Assembly: GCF_011043545.1 (NCBI RefSeq) | Contig: NZ_JAAKGP010000003.1 | Coordinates: 1-64,000 of the forward strand | DNA from: Rhodobacter sp. SGA-6-6 | GTDB taxonomy: Bacteria; Pseudomonadota; Alphaproteobacteria; Rhodobacterales; Rhodobacteraceae | Length of the DNA: 64,000 nucleotides | Reading direction: 5' to 3' | In this document: positions 51,010 through 60,103 of the stretch, in pieces | Layout of the letters: every line of letters starts with the position of its first letter | How positions within the stretch are numbered: the stretch's first letter is position 1 | Notes under the pieces: generated by a model | What the model was told of the DNA's origin: nothing | The model's database searches: none | The model's input: only the letters and a program-made list of their open reading frames with translations | Made by a program: the position numbers and the translations under genes

Positions 51010-52329
51010 ATGGCCGCGCTCATGGACGCGCGCAGGATCATCGCCGCCATCCGCGACGGCGGGCAGCCCGCGCCGGACGAAATCGCCTGGTTCGCCGCGG
51101 GCATCGCCTCCGGCCAGGTGACGGATGCGCAGGCCGGGGCCTTCGCCATGGCGGTGCTGCTGAAAGGCCTGGGCGAGGAGGGCCGCGTCGCCCTGACCCG
51201 GGCGATGCGCGACAGCGGACGGGTGCTGGCCTGGGACCTGCCCGGCCCGGTGGTGGACAAGCATTCCACCGGCGGCATCGGCGATTGCATCTCGCTGCTT
51301 CTCGCCCCGGCGCTGGCGGTCTGCGGCGCCTATGTGCCGATGATCTCGGGCCGCGGATTGGGCCATACCGGCGGCACGCTGGACAAGCTGGAGGCGATCC
51401 CCGGCTTCCGCACCGGGCTGGATGAGGCGGCGATGCGGGTGCAGGTCCGCGACCTCGGCTGCGCCATCGTGGCGGCCAGCGCCGACCTCGCCCCCGCCGA
51501 CAAGCGGCTCTATGCCATCCGCGATGTCACCGGCACGGTGGAAAGCGTGGACCTGATCACGGCGTCCATCCTGTCGAAGAAGCTGGCGGCGGGGCTGGAG
51601 GCACTGGTGCTGGACGTGAAATACGGCTCCGGCGCCTTCATGAAGACGCCCGAGCGGGCCGAGGAACTGGCCCGGGCGCTGGTCGCCACCGCGCAGGGGG
51701 CGGGCTGCATGACCTCGGCCCTGATCACCGACATGACCCAGCCGCTGGCCACCGCGGCGGGCAATGCGCTGGAGGTGATCGAGGTGATGGAGACGCTGAC
51801 CGGCACTTCGGTCAACACCGCGCTCTGGGACCTGACCGCCGCCCTGGGGGGCGAGGTGCTGGCGCTGGCGGGGCTGGCGGCGGATGCGGCCGATGGCGAG
51901 GGGCGGATCGTGCAGGCGCTGGAATCCGGCGCGGCGGCGGAGCGCTTCGGCGAGATGGTGGCGGCGCAGGGCGGGCCGGCGGATTTCGTCGACCGCTGGC
52001 CCGACCGCCTGCCCTCCGCCCCGGTGATGATGGAGGTGCCGGCGCTGGCGGACGGCTTCGTCACCGCCATCGATGGCGAGGCGCTCGGCCATGCCGTGGT
52101 CCATCTCGGCGGCGGCCGGCTGCGCGAGGGCGACCGGGTGAACCCCTCGGTCGGCCTGTCCGATCTGGCGGGCCTGGGCGAGGAGGCGGGCGAGGGCGTG
52201 CCGCTGGCCATGGTCCATGCCGCCAGCGAGGAGGCGGCAAGGGCCGCGGTGCAGGCGGTGCAGGCGGCCTATCGCATCGGCGCCGCGGCGCCGGAGGAAC
52301 CCGACCTGGTGTTGAAGAGGATTGCCTGA
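51010..52329 (+). CDS. deoA: Thymidine phosphorylase
   Basis: Splits thymidine (and deoxyuridine) with phosphate to base plus deoxyribose 1-phosphate. The 439-residue protein has VDKHSTGGIGDCISLLLAP, SGRGLGHTGGTLDKLEAIPG (the family signature) and VLDVKYGSGAFMKTPERAEELA. It works with DeoB, which next converts the sugar phosphate to deoxyribose 5-phosphate; no deoC aldolase lies in the window. Confidence 0.95.
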   Translation: MAALMDARRIIAAIRDGGQPAPDEIAWFAAGIASGQVTDAQAGAFAMAVLLKGLGEEGRVALTRAMRDSGRVLAWDLPGPVVDKHSTGGIGDCISLLLAPALAVCGAYVPMISGRGLGHTGGTLDKLEAIPGFRTGLDEAAMRVQVRDLGCAIVAASADLAPADKRLYAIRDVTGTVESVDLITASILSKKLAAGLEALVLDVKYGSGAFMKTPERAEELARALVATAQGAGCMTSALITDMTQPLATAAGNALEVIEVMETLTGTSVNTALWDLTAALGGEVLALAGLAADAADGEGRIVQALESGAAAERFGEMVAAQGGPADFVDRWPDRLPSAPVMMEVPALADGFVTAIDGEALGHAVVHLGGGRLREGDRVNPSVGLSDLAGLGEEAGEGVPLAMVHAASEEAARAAVQAVQAAYRIGAAAPEEPDLVLKRIA

Positions 52330-52330
52330 G

Positions 52331-53527
52331 ATGGCGCGCGCCTTCCTGATCGTGATGGATTCCGTCGGCGCCGGCGGCGCGCCGGATGCCGCAAGTTTCG
52401 GCGACGAAGGGGCCTGCACTCTGGGCCATATCGCCGCCGAATGCGCCGCGGGCCGGGCGGAACAGGGCCGCTCCGGGCCGCTGCGGATGCCCCATCTGGA
52501 TGCGCTGGGGCTGGGGGAGGCGGTGCGGCTGGCCTCCGGCGCGGCGATGGAGGGGTTTTCCGCCGTGCCCTCGGGCCTCTGGGGCACGGTGCAGGAAGTG
52601 TCGCGCGGCAAGGACACGCCTTCCGGCCACTGGGAACTGGCGGGCGTGCCGGTGCCCTGGGACTGGACCTATTTCCCCGACACCGTGCCCGCCTTCCCGC
52701 CCGATCTGGTGGCCGAGGTCTGCCGGCTGGCCGGGACCGAGGGCATCCTCGGCAATTGCCATGCCTCCGGCGTGCCGATCATCGAGGAGCATTGCGCCGA
52801 GCACCTGCGGACCGGCTGGCCGATCTGCTACACCTCGGCCGATTCCGTGTTCCAGATCGCCGCGCATGAAGAGGCCTTCGGGCTGGAGCGGCTGCTGAAG
52901 CTCTGCGCCGACCTTGCGCCCTGGCTGCACGCGATGAAGGTGGGCCGGGTTATCGCCCGCCCCTTCATCGGCGGCCCGGGCAATTTCAAGCGCACCGCCA
53001 ACCGCCGCGACTTCGCCATCGCCCCGCCTGCGCCGACGCTGCTGGACTGGGTGGCGGGGGCCGGGCGGGCGACCCATGGCATCGGCAAGATCGGCGACAT
53101 CTTCTCGATGCGCGGGGTGGGCAAGCTGTGGAAGGGCAAGTCCGACGCCGACCTTTTCGAACATCTTATGCGGCTGGGGGCCGAGGCGGAGGAGGGTTCC
53201 TTGACCTTTGCCAACTTCGTCGAATTCGACACTCTCTACGGCCATCCCCGCGACGTGGCGGGCTACGCCCGCGCGCTGGAATGGTTCGACGCCGCCGTGC
53301 CGCGGTTCTTGGCCACGCTCCGCCCCGGCGATCTGGCGCTCTTCACCGCCGACCACGGCAACGACCCGACCTGGAGCGGGACGGATCATACCCGCGAGCG
53401 GGTGCCGGTAGTGGGCCGGGGTGTCGGGGCGAAGGCGGTGGGGGTGCGCGGCTTCGTCGATGTCGGGGCCTCGGTCGCCGCGCATCTGGAGGTGGCGGCG
53501 CAGGGGCCGGGGCGGTCGTTCCTGTGA
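52331..53527 (+). CDS. deoB: Phosphopentomutase
   Basis: Interconverts ribose or deoxyribose 1- and 5-phosphates. The 398-residue alkaline-phosphatase-superfamily protein has the metal-binding IVMDSVGAGGAPDA at the N-terminus, GKDTPSGHWELAG (phosphorylated Thr region), FANFVEFDTLYGHPRDVAGYA and ALFTADHGNDPTWSGTDHTRE. ATG 52331 lies just after the deoA stop. Followed by the GGATATTT-type terminator. Confidence 0.95.
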   Translation: MARAFLIVMDSVGAGGAPDAASFGDEGACTLGHIAAECAAGRAEQGRSGPLRMPHLDALGLGEAVRLASGAAMEGFSAVPSGLWGTVQEVSRGKDTPSGHWELAGVPVPWDWTYFPDTVPAFPPDLVAEVCRLAGTEGILGNCHASGVPIIEEHCAEHLRTGWPICYTSADSVFQIAAHEEAFGLERLLKLCADLAPWLHAMKVGRVIARPFIGGPGNFKRTANRRDFAIAPPAPTLLDWVAGAGRATHGIGKIGDIFSMRGVGKLWKGKSDADLFEHLMRLGAEAEEGSLTFANFVEFDTLYGHPRDVAGYARALEWFDAAVPRFLATLRPGDLALFTADHGNDPTWSGTDHTRERVPVVGRGVGAKAVGVRGFVDVGASVAAHLEVAAQGPGRSFL

Positions 53528-53538
53528 CCGACGGCGGA

Positions 53539-53583
53539 CCGGGGGCCAGCCCCCGGACCCCCGGGATATTTATGGACAGATGA
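53539..53583 (+). terminator. Hairpin plus GGATATTT-type element after deoB
   Basis: CCGGGGGC-CA-GCCCCCGG at 53539-53556 is a perfect stem just after the deoB stop. It is followed by GGGATATTTATGGACAGATG (53563-), the same GGATATTT...CAGA motif as at 12643 and 60660. Confidence 0.55.
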
Positions 53584-53598
53584 AATCAGGAGTGTTCC

Positions 53599-54576
53599 TT
53601 GCGTGAACTGCCGAAGGTCGAGCTGCATCTGCATCTGGAAGGCGCCGCGCCGCCCGGCTTCATCCGCGGGCTGGCGGCGGAGAAGAAGGTGGACCTGTCG
53701 GGCATCTTCGATGAACGGGGCCATTACCGCTACCGCGATTTCCCGGATTTCCTCAAGGTCTACGAGGCGGCGACCTCGGTGCTGCACTCGCCCGAGGACT
53801 ACCGCCGCCTGACCCTTGCCGTGCTGGAAGAAAGCGCCGCCCATGGCGTGGTCTATGGCGAGACCTTCCTCAGCCCCGATTTCTGCGGCGGCCGAGATGT
53901 CGGGGCCTGGCGGGAATACCTGCACGCCATAAGCGAGGCGGCGGCGGAGGCCGAGCGGGTCATGGGCATCACCCTGCGCGGCATCGTCACCTGCATCCGC
54001 CATTTCGGCCCCGAGAAGGCGCGCGAGACCGCGCTTTGCGCGGCGGAAACCGCAGGCGACTGGCTGACCGGCTTCGGCATCGCCGGGGACGAGAAGATGC
54101 TGGCCCCGAAGGATTTCCTCTGGGCCTTCGACTGCGCCCGCGAGGCCGGGCTGCGGATCACCGCCCATTCCGGCGAATGGGGCGGGCCGGAGACCATTCG
54201 CGACACCCTGCGGGTGCTGGACCCCGAGCGCCTCGGCCATGGCGTCCGCGCTATCGAGGACCTGGCGCTGGTGGACGACCTGGCCGAGCGCGGCACGGTG
54301 CTGGAGGTCTGCCCGGGGTCGAACGTGGCGCTCGGCCTCTACCCCTCCTTCCGGGCGCATCCGATCCATGACCTGGACCGTCGGGGCGTGAAGGTGACCA
54401 TCTCCACCGACGACCCGCCGTTCTTCCACACCACCATGACCCGGGAATACGAGGAACTGCACCGCGCCTTCGACTGGGACGAGGGGCAATTCCGGCGCAT
54501 CGCCCGCCAGTCGCTTGACGCGGCCTTCTGCGACGCCGATACGAAGGCGAGGATCGCCAAGCTGCTGGAGGGCTGA
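53599..54576 (+). CDS. add: Adenosine deaminase
   Basis: Zinc enzyme converting adenosine and deoxyadenosine to inosine and deoxyinosine. The 325-residue protein has the metal motif ELHLHLEGAAPP near residue 8, GVVYGETFLSPDF, AHSGEWGGPETIRDTL (catalytic Glu region neighbours), ERLGHGVRAIED and TISTDDPPFFHTTM (metal Asp). TTG start at 53599 with AGGAG upstream. Its stop abuts the upp start. Some members of this group act on adenine instead; the substrate cannot be settled here. Confidence 0.9.
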   Translation: MRELPKVELHLHLEGAAPPGFIRGLAAEKKVDLSGIFDERGHYRYRDFPDFLKVYEAATSVLHSPEDYRRLTLAVLEESAAHGVVYGETFLSPDFCGGRDVGAWREYLHAISEAAAEAERVMGITLRGIVTCIRHFGPEKARETALCAAETAGDWLTGFGIAGDEKMLAPKDFLWAFDCAREAGLRITAHSGEWGGPETIRDTLRVLDPERLGHGVRAIEDLALVDDLAERGTVLEVCPGSNVALGLYPSFRAHPIHDLDRRGVKVTISTDDPPFFHTTMTREYEELHRAFDWDEGQFRRIARQSLDAAFCDADTKARIAKLLEG

Positions 54577-55209
54577 ATGCTGGACCACCTGACCGTCGTT
54601 TCGCACCCGCTGGTCCAGCACAAGCTGACGCTGATGCGGGAGAAGGACACCTCCACCGCCAGCTTCCGCAAGCTGCTGCGGGAGATTTCCCTGCTGCTGG
54701 CCTATGAGGTCACCCGCGAGCTGCCGATGACCACCAAGCGGATCGAGACGCCGCTGGAGGAAATGGACGCCCCCACCATCGACGGCAAGAAGCTGGCGCT
54801 GATCTCGATCCTGCGGGCGGGCAACGGACTGCTGGACGGCATCCTGGAGCTGATCCCGGCGGCGCGCGTCGGCTTCGTCGGCCTCTACCGCGACCCCGAG
54901 ACGCTGCAGCCGGTGCAATACTACTGCAAGCTGCCCGAGCAGATGGAGGACCGGCTGGCCATCGTGGTCGATCCGATGCTGGCCACCGGAAATTCCAGCG
55001 CCGCGGCGGTCTCGCTTCTGAAACAATCCGGGGCGAAGGAAATCCGCTTCCTCTGCCTCTTGGCCGCGCCCGAGGGCATCGCCCGGATGAAGGAGGCGCA
55101 CCCCGACGTGCCCATCGTCACCGCGGCGGTGGACAGCCACCTGAACGACCACGGATACATCGTTCCGGGACTAGGGGATGCGGGTGACCGCATGTTCGGC
55201 ACGAAATAA
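54577..55209 (+). CDS. upp: Uracil phosphoribosyltransferase
   Basis: Salvages uracil with PRPP to UMP. The 210-residue protein has [15 protein letters not shown], the PRPP loop [20 protein letters not shown], and the C-terminal uracil-binding [18 protein letters not shown]. It ends the nucleoside operon, using the uracil released from cytidine and uridine breakdown. Its TAA stop is part of a terminator stem. Confidence 0.97.
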   Translation: MLDHLTVVSHPLVQHKLTLMREKDTSTASFRKLLREISLLLAYEVTRELPMTTKRIETPLEEMDAPTIDGKKLALISILRAGNGLLDGILELIPAARVGFVGLYRDPETLQPVQYYCKLPEQMEDRLAIVVDPMLATGNSSAAAVSLLKQSGAKEIRFLCLLAAPEGIARMKEAHPDVPIVTAAVDSHLNDHGYIVPGLGDAGDRMFGTK

Positions 55210-55226
55210 AGGGGGTTTCCCCTTTA
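55207..55226 (+). terminator. upp terminator containing the stop codon
   Basis: TAAAGGGG-GTTT-CCCCTTTA: an 8-bp perfect stem whose first three bases are the upp TAA stop codon. Confidence 0.65.
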
Positions 55227-55276
55227 CTCGGAAACAGTCTTGTTCCAATACTTCCCCAAGCTACTTGGGGGTAGTC

Positions 55277-56602
55277 ATGTTCGGAAAAGTCCTGTCCGCG
55301 GCCGTTCTGGCTGCCGTTTGTGGTGCTGCGCCTGCCCTTGCCGATCTGGCGAGCCCGGCGGAACTGCCTCCACCGTCCTTCAAGGGGCAACAATACGTCG
55401 ACAGCCGCGGCTGCGTCTTCCTGCGCGCCGGCTATGGCGGCCAGGTGACCTGGGTGCCGCGGGTGACGCGCGACCGCAAGCAGCTTTGCGGCTACGGCGC
55501 CTCCGGCCCGGTCGAGGTGGCGGCGCCCGAGCCGGTGGCGAAGCCCGCGCCGAAGGTCGAGACCGCCGCCGCGCCGGAGGTGAAGACCGCCCCCAAGGCC
55601 ACCGCTCCGAAGACCGCCGCGAAACCCTCGCCCGCGCCGGCCCCGACCGTGGTGTCCACGCCCGCGCCCAAGGTGACGCGCCCGGCGACGGCGACCGAAG
55701 TCGCGGCGACCGGCGGCGTGGTCGTTGCCGCGCCCAAGGGCGGCGACGGCTACCGGCTGGCCTGCCCGGCCGAGACCCCGGTGGCCGAGCGGTTCGAGGT
55801 CCATGGCGGCGGCTCCAAGGTGCTGTGCACCCGCGGCGACGGCACGCTGGACCATGCCACCTTCCCGAAGCTGGTGGCGGGCGACCTGTCGGGCCAGGCC
55901 ATCGGCTATGATGCCTGGACCGCCGCCAATGGCGCCGGCCGGACCGGCGAGGCGCCGGGCGGCACCGTCTACGCCACGGGTGACGATGGCTATGGCACCA
56001 GGAAATCGACCAAATCGGCGAAATACCCCAAGGTGGAGCCGCCTCCGGGCTACAAGCTGGCCTGGGACGACGACCGGCTGAACCCGAACCGCGGCAAGCA
56101 GACCGTCGAGGGTTTCCTCGCCATGGACGAGATCTGGACCCGCACCGCCCCGGCCGAACTGCGCGAGGACAGCACGATCAAGCGCAAGCCGGTGACCATC
56201 ATCGTGCGCCACCGCGACGGCAGCAGCTCGCAGCACGACGGCTATGTGCTGTCGTCCAAGGGCGGCAAGAAGGTGGTGCAGATCAAGGGCAGCGACGAGG
56301 TGCTGGTGTCGAAATCCACCAAATCCGTCGCGCCGGAAGCAGCGCCGAAGGTCAAGACGCCGGCCGAGCCCGCGGCGTCGGGCCGGTTCCTGGTGCAGGT
56401 CGGCACCTTCGGCGTGGCTTCCAATGCCGAGGGCGTGGCGGGCCGGCTGAAGGGCCTGGGCCTGCCGGTCGCGCGCGGCAAGCTGAAGGGCGGGGCACTG
56501 ACCGTGGTCTATGCCGGTCCCTTCGCCTCGGCGGCCGAGGCGAAGCAGGCGCTGTCGGCGGCCCGCGGCCTGGGCTTCGGCGACGCGCGGATCGTGCAGT
56601 AA
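55277..56602 (+). CDS. SPOR-domain secreted protein
   Basis: A 441-residue exported protein. Signal peptide MFGKVLSAAVLAAVCGAAPALA, a short Cys-containing part (VDSRGCVFLRAGYGGQVTW), a long Ala/Pro/Lys linker (residues about 80-150), a middle part with CPAETPVAERFEVHG, and a C-terminal SPOR domain (FLVQVGTFGVASNAEGVAGRL, then LKGGALTVVYAGPF). SPOR domains bind denuded peptidoglycan at the division septum, so it is probably a periplasmic cell-division or wall protein. Start at ATG 55277, after GGGGG. Confidence 0.85.
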   Translation: MFGKVLSAAVLAAVCGAAPALADLASPAELPPPSFKGQQYVDSRGCVFLRAGYGGQVTWVPRVTRDRKQLCGYGASGPVEVAAPEPVAKPAPKVETAAAPEVKTAPKATAPKTAAKPSPAPAPTVVSTPAPKVTRPATATEVAATGGVVVAAPKGGDGYRLACPAETPVAERFEVHGGGSKVLCTRGDGTLDHATFPKLVAGDLSGQAIGYDAWTAANGAGRTGEAPGGTVYATGDDGYGTRKSTKSAKYPKVEPPPGYKLAWDDDRLNPNRGKQTVEGFLAMDEIWTRTAPAELREDSTIKRKPVTIIVRHRDGSSSQHDGYVLSSKGGKKVVQIKGSDEVLVSKSTKSVAPEAAPKVKTPAEPAASGRFLVQVGTFGVASNAEGVAGRLKGLGLPVARGKLKGGALTVVYAGPFASAAEAKQALSAARGLGFGDARIVQ

Positions 56603-56615
56603 TCTTCTGGGAAGA

Positions 56616-56681
56616 CGGAATTTTTGAAAATTCCGGGGCGGAGCCTTCAAAGGCTCCGTTTCGATTTCTTCGAAGAAATCG
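56616..56681. terminator. Three adjacent palindromes between convergent genes
   Basis: CGGAATTTT-TG-AAAATTCCG (56616-56635), CGGAGCCTT-CA-AAGGCTCCG (56639-56658) and CGATTTCTTC-GAAGAAATCG (56662-56681) follow one another between the SPOR gene (stop 56602) and the convergent membrane-protein gene (stop 56693). Each begins with CG and ends with CG, as do the pairs at 16005 and 19686. They probably end transcription from both sides. Confidence 0.65.
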
Positions 56682-56692
56682 GTTCTGCGGTA

Positions 56693-57721
56693 TCAGCCGC
56701 TGCAGACCGATTGCAGCGCCACCCAGTCGCTGTCCGACAGCAGCGGGCCGGGGATCAGCCCCTTGAACGGGTCCGCCGCCTCCAGCGCCTGTGCGTGGGC
56801 GGACAGGCCCATGCCCTCCAGCGCGCGGGCATAGGGCGTCATCGGGATCTGCGCCTGTTCGAAGGCCGCCGCCAGCGCCGTCGCGGAGGGCAGGGCGGCC
56901 TCGCGGCGCAGGAACGCCTCGCCATAGCCGTCCAGCGCCTCGGGCGGCAGCTCGCCGGTGGTCAGCAGGCGGAAGGTGCCGACCAGCCCGGCATGGTCCA
57001 GGATGTCCAGCATCGGGTCCGCCGCCTCGGCCGCCACGCCCTCGGCCAGCGCCGCCCCGGCCAGCGCCTGCGCATCCTCGCCGGTCTCGGCCAGCGGACG
57101 CGGCAGCAGGATCACCCCGCCGGGCAGGTGGGCCGGATGCGACAGCCCCTCGGGCAGGATGTAGAGGATCGGCGTGTCCTCGGCGCCGAAGATGCGCTCC
57201 GACAGCCGGGCCAGCGCCGGCAGGCCCATGGCGCCGTCGCAGGGCTGGCCGGTCAGCCGGGTGATGTCGTCCAGCGCCCGCTGGCCGATCTCGGCCCGCT
57301 TCGCCGCCGGCACGACGGAGGCCGTATGGCGGACCAGCACCCCCGGCAGCACCCAGACCGCGACGGCCAGGATCGCCAGCGTCACCCCGGCGGTCAGCCC
57401 GCCGCGCAGCCGGCCGGGCCGCGGCGTCGCCGCCCGCACCGCCGACTGGACCGCCTTCAGCGCCGCGATCATCTCGTCGTCGGCGATCTCCAGCTCTTCC
57501 GCCGCATCCTCGCCGGGGGCATAGAGCGCCGGGCGGGCGCCGGGGTTCAGTCGCATCACCGCGGGCAGGGACCAGTGGCTGAGCACCTGCTCGGACCGCG
57601 GGTCGGTCATCATCAGCGTGGCCTCGCCCATGCGCACGATGACCTCGCGCCGCTGGCCCTGCGCCTCGTCGCGCCAGAGCCCGGTGCTTTCCAGCCTTGC
57701 ATACTTCTTCAGCGCCGTCAT
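56693..57721 (-). CDS. Membrane-anchored protein resembling an M48 peptidase without zinc motif
   Basis: A 342-residue protein. The N-terminal cytoplasmic part resembles the pattern before M48 peptidase anchors (MTALKKYARLESTGLWRDEA, then MMTDPRSEQVLSHWSLPAVMRL). One transmembrane segment (LTAGVTLAILAVAVWVLPGVLV) follows at about residue 107. In the outer part, LPGGVILLPRPLAE looks like the peptidase 'PGGxI' strand, but where HExxH should follow the sequence reads ALAEGVAAEAAD, so zinc binding is lost. Probably a non-catalytic relative. Start at ATG 57721. Confidence 0.6.
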   Translation of the reverse strand: MTALKKYARLESTGLWRDEAQGQRREVIVRMGEATLMMTDPRSEQVLSHWSLPAVMRLNPGARPALYAPGEDAAEELEIADDEMIAALKAVQSAVRAATPRPGRLRGGLTAGVTLAILAVAVWVLPGVLVRHTASVVPAAKRAEIGQRALDDITRLTGQPCDGAMGLPALARLSERIFGAEDTPILYILPEGLSHPAHLPGGVILLPRPLAETGEDAQALAGAALAEGVAAEAADPMLDILDHAGLVGTFRLLTTGELPPEALDGYGEAFLRREAALPSATALAAAFEQAQIPMTPYARALEGMGLSAHAQALEAADPFKGLIPGPLLSDSDWVALQSVCSG

Positions 57722-57875
57722 CGGGGGCGGTTGTCCGGGTTCCTTGCCTGCGCAGGACCTTACAGGGCAGGGGCGGGCACTACAACCGCCGCGCGCCGGC
57801 CGGTGAAACCCCGCCGCCGATGTCGCAATCAGGCGGGCAGGGGGCGGGGCGCCGGGCTTCAATCCGCCGGAGGAA

Positions 57876-58838
57876 ATGGACGCGATGATGACGACAGCAA
57901 CGCCCGACAGGACCCTTGCCGCCGCCGGGCTGATCCTGGTCTATGCCGCGGTGATCGGCTTCACCGACAATTTCGTCGCCGTCATCGCCGGCGAGGCCGG
58001 GCTGTGGCAGTTCCATTTCTCGCGCACGGTGATGGCGATGGTGCTGCTCTTGGCGCTGGTGCCGGTCTTCGGCCTGCGGCTGCGGCCGAAATCCTGGCCG
58101 GCGGTGGTGGCGCGCTCGGCGATCCATGGACTGGGCATCCTGATCTATTTCGGCGCGCTGGCCTTCCTGCCGGTCGCCATCGTCGCCGCCGGCCTGTTCA
58201 CCGCGCCGATCTTCGTGCTCTTGATCTCCTGGCTGGTCTACGGCCAGCGCATCGGACCGTTCCGCATCACCGCCGTGGCCCTGGGTTTCCTGGGGGTGAT
58301 CCTGGTGCTGGGGCCCTCGGCGCTGTCGGGTGCCTCGCTGGCGGCGGTGCTGCCGGTGGCGGCGGGGCTGATGTATGCGATGGGCAACATCGCCACCCGG
58401 CAATGGTGCGCCGGCGAAAGCGCCGAGACGCTGCTGGCCGGGTTCTTCGTCGCGCTCGGGGTTCTCGGTGGCCTCGGCATGGCTGTCCTCTGGCTGCTGC
58501 CGCTGGCGGTGCCGGAGGGAGCCGACGGCTTCCTGCTGCGCGGGCCGGTCTGGCCCTCGGGCGTCTTCCTGTGGTGGACCTTCGTGCAGGCGGCGGGGTC
58601 GCTGCTGGGGGTCGGGCTGATGATCCGCGCCTATCAGATCGCCGATGCCGGGCGGGTGAGCGTGCTGGAATATGTCATCCTGCCGGCCTCGGCCTTCTGG
58701 ACCTGGGCGATCTGGGGCGACACGCTGTCGCTGACCGCCTGGGCCGGCATGGCGCTGATCGCCGCCGCCGGGACGCTGATCGCGCTGCGGGCGCGGGCGG
58801 AGGCGGTTGTGCGGGAGGAGGGGCGGGCGGAAGCGTAG
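57876..58838 (+). CDS. EamA/DMT-family transporter
   Basis: A 320-residue integral membrane protein with about ten hydrophobic segments in two EamA repeats (for example AAGLILVYAAVIGFTDNFVAV and SVLEYVILPASAFWTWAIWG). Drug/metabolite transporters of this type export small metabolites or amino acids; the substrate is unknown. Start at ATG 57876 (MDAMMTTAT) with GGAGGAA upstream. A terminator and the third copy of the dispersed repeat follow. Confidence 0.85.
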   Translation: MDAMMTTATPDRTLAAAGLILVYAAVIGFTDNFVAVIAGEAGLWQFHFSRTVMAMVLLLALVPVFGLRLRPKSWPAVVARSAIHGLGILIYFGALAFLPVAIVAAGLFTAPIFVLLISWLVYGQRIGPFRITAVALGFLGVILVLGPSALSGASLAAVLPVAAGLMYAMGNIATRQWCAGESAETLLAGFFVALGVLGGLGMAVLWLLPLAVPEGADGFLLRGPVWPSGVFLWWTFVQAAGSLLGVGLMIRAYQIADAGRVSVLEYVILPASAFWTWAIWGDTLSLTAWAGMALIAAAGTLIALRARAEAVVREEGRAEA

Positions 58839-58861
58839 GGTGTGCTCGGGTCATCCGGAGT

Positions 58862-58885
58862 GGCAGGTGAAACCTGCCTGCTTTT
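58862..58885 (+). terminator. Rho-independent terminator
   Basis: GGCAGGT-GAA-ACCTGCC followed by TGCTTTTG, 23 bases after the EamA gene: a 7-bp stem with a T-run. Confidence 0.7.
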
Positions 58886-58902
58886 GTGGCCTCGGGTTCC
58901 AT

Positions 58903-59109
58903 GGCGAAGGCCATCGCCTTCGCCACCGTGGAACGTTTCCCCTTGTCCCGGCCGGGCCTCAAAGGCCCGGCCAGCGCCCGCCCCGCCCCCGGCGGGCGCT
59001 TCTCGCCCGCCGGGTCGGGCGCTGGCCTCTCGGGGTTTCTCGCCGACATGTTTCCGGTTGATGCGTCGCGCACGGGCGGGGCGAGGCAATGCCTCGCCTG
59101 TTCCCGCCC
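58903..59109 (+). repeat. Dispersed structured intergenic repeat, copy 3
   Basis: About 207 bases with the same blocks as copies 1 and 2 (GGCGAAGGC..GCCTTCGCC; CCGGCCAGCGCCCGCCCCGCC shortened core; GGCGCTTCTCGCCCGCCGGG; TTTCCGGTTGATGCG; GGGGCGAGGCAATGCCTCGCC). It lies 16 bases beyond the tdk stop in a convergent gap, in the plus orientation. Confidence 0.85.
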
Positions 59110-59124
59110 GCCGAGCCGTGGACT

Positions 59125-59703
59125 CTACGCCCCCACCGCCTCGCGCCAGTGCCGGCGGCAGAGGCTCTGGTAGGTCTCGTTGCCGCCGATCACCACCTGC
59201 GCGCCATCCTTCAGCGCCCTGCCGTCCGGCCCCTTGCGCACCACCATGGTGGCCTTCTTGCCGCAATGGCAGATCGTGCGCACCTCGCGCATCTCGTCGG
59301 CCCAGGCCAGCAGCGCCGCCGAGCCCGGGAACAGCTCGCCGCGGAAATCCACCCGCAGACCGTAGCACATCACCGGCACCTTCAGGTCGTCCACCGCCCG
59401 GGCCAGCTGCCAGACCTGCTCCTTCGACAGGAACTGCGCCTCGTCGACGAAGACGCAGGCCACTGGCCCCTGCGCCAGCCGGGCCTCCAGCTTGGCGAAG
59501 AGGTCCTCGCCGGGCGCGAAGGTATCCGCCGGGCAGCCGATGCCGATCCGGCTGCCGATCCGCCCCTCGCCGGCGCGGTTGTCGAACTGCGCGGTGATCA
59601 GCAAGGTCTCCATCCCGCCCTCGCGGTAGTTGTGCGAAGCCTGCAGCAGCAAGGTCGACTTGCCCGCGTTCATGGTGGAGTAATGGAAGTAGAGCTTGGC
59701 CAT
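59125..59703 (-). CDS. tdk: Thymidine kinase
   Basis: Phosphorylates thymidine (and deoxyuridine) to the monophosphate, the salvage counterpart of DeoA. The 192-residue type II enzyme has the P-loop FHYSTMNAGKSTLLLQ at residues 5-20, VFVDEAQFLS (catalytic Glu), YGLRVDFRGELFPGS (lasso region) and zinc-binding Cys in ICHCGKKA and near the end LCRRHW. Start at ATG 59703. Confidence 0.95.
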   Translation of the reverse strand: MAKLYFHYSTMNAGKSTLLLQASHNYREGGMETLLITAQFDNRAGEGRIGSRIGIGCPADTFAPGEDLFAKLEARLAQGPVACVFVDEAQFLSKEQVWQLARAVDDLKVPVMCYGLRVDFRGELFPGSAALLAWADEMREVRTICHCGKKATMVVRKGPDGRALKDGAQVVIGGNETYQSLCRRHWREAVGA

Positions 59704-60103
59704 GGCCGGTGCCTATCCACGCCCGTCCGCCTTGGCAAGCCCGCCGGAACGGGCCCCGGCGAGGGGGTGGGGCTCCGCGTTCCGTGTGGTGGCATTGGCG
59801 ACATGCGCCTTTGGAAAACGGGGCGGGGGGAGCCGCTTCGGAACCGTCCTTCGCCCCCGGCGGCAGAGCCGACGGTTGCGGGTCAGACGGGCCCGCCGCA
59901 CCTCGAGTTGACCTCGCCGCCGTCCTTGCGGGACGCATGTCCGGCGGACCCCCACCCGATGCCGGTGCTGGGGACACCGGCCACTCGCTACGGTTCCGGT
60001 CGCCCGGAACACCTTTATCAATGACAATCCCTTGACGTGCCATTAATGGGAAAAGCTGTAGTGATTTCCCCGCCTCGGCGCGGGCCTTCCACCGGAGCGG
60101 ATC
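59704..60103. other. 400-base gap without a supported gene; promoter of the CII-like gene at its right end
   Basis: No ORF with a convincing start or family match. The first 300 bases are GC-rich and contain several possible stems (for example CCGGTGCTGGGGACACCGG near 59962). The last 100 bases are less GC-rich and hold TTGACG (60032-60037) overlapping the palindrome CCATTAATGG (60040-60049), upstream of the next gene. The tdk promoter must also lie here. Confidence 0.4.
60032..60060 (+). promoter_or_regulatory. Promoter with CCATTAATGG palindrome
   Basis: TTGACG at 60032-60037 is followed three bases later by the perfect 10-base palindrome CCATTAATGG (60040-60049) and TGTAGT at 60057. The arrangement suggests a repressor site between -35 and -10, possibly for the DNA-binding protein encoded 54 bases downstream. 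Confidence 0.45.

Noticed and set aside
59713-60027. A 104-codon minus-strand frame in the tdk upstream gap
   Set aside because: Very Arg/Cys/Pro-rich composition, no ribosome binding site and no recognised motif.
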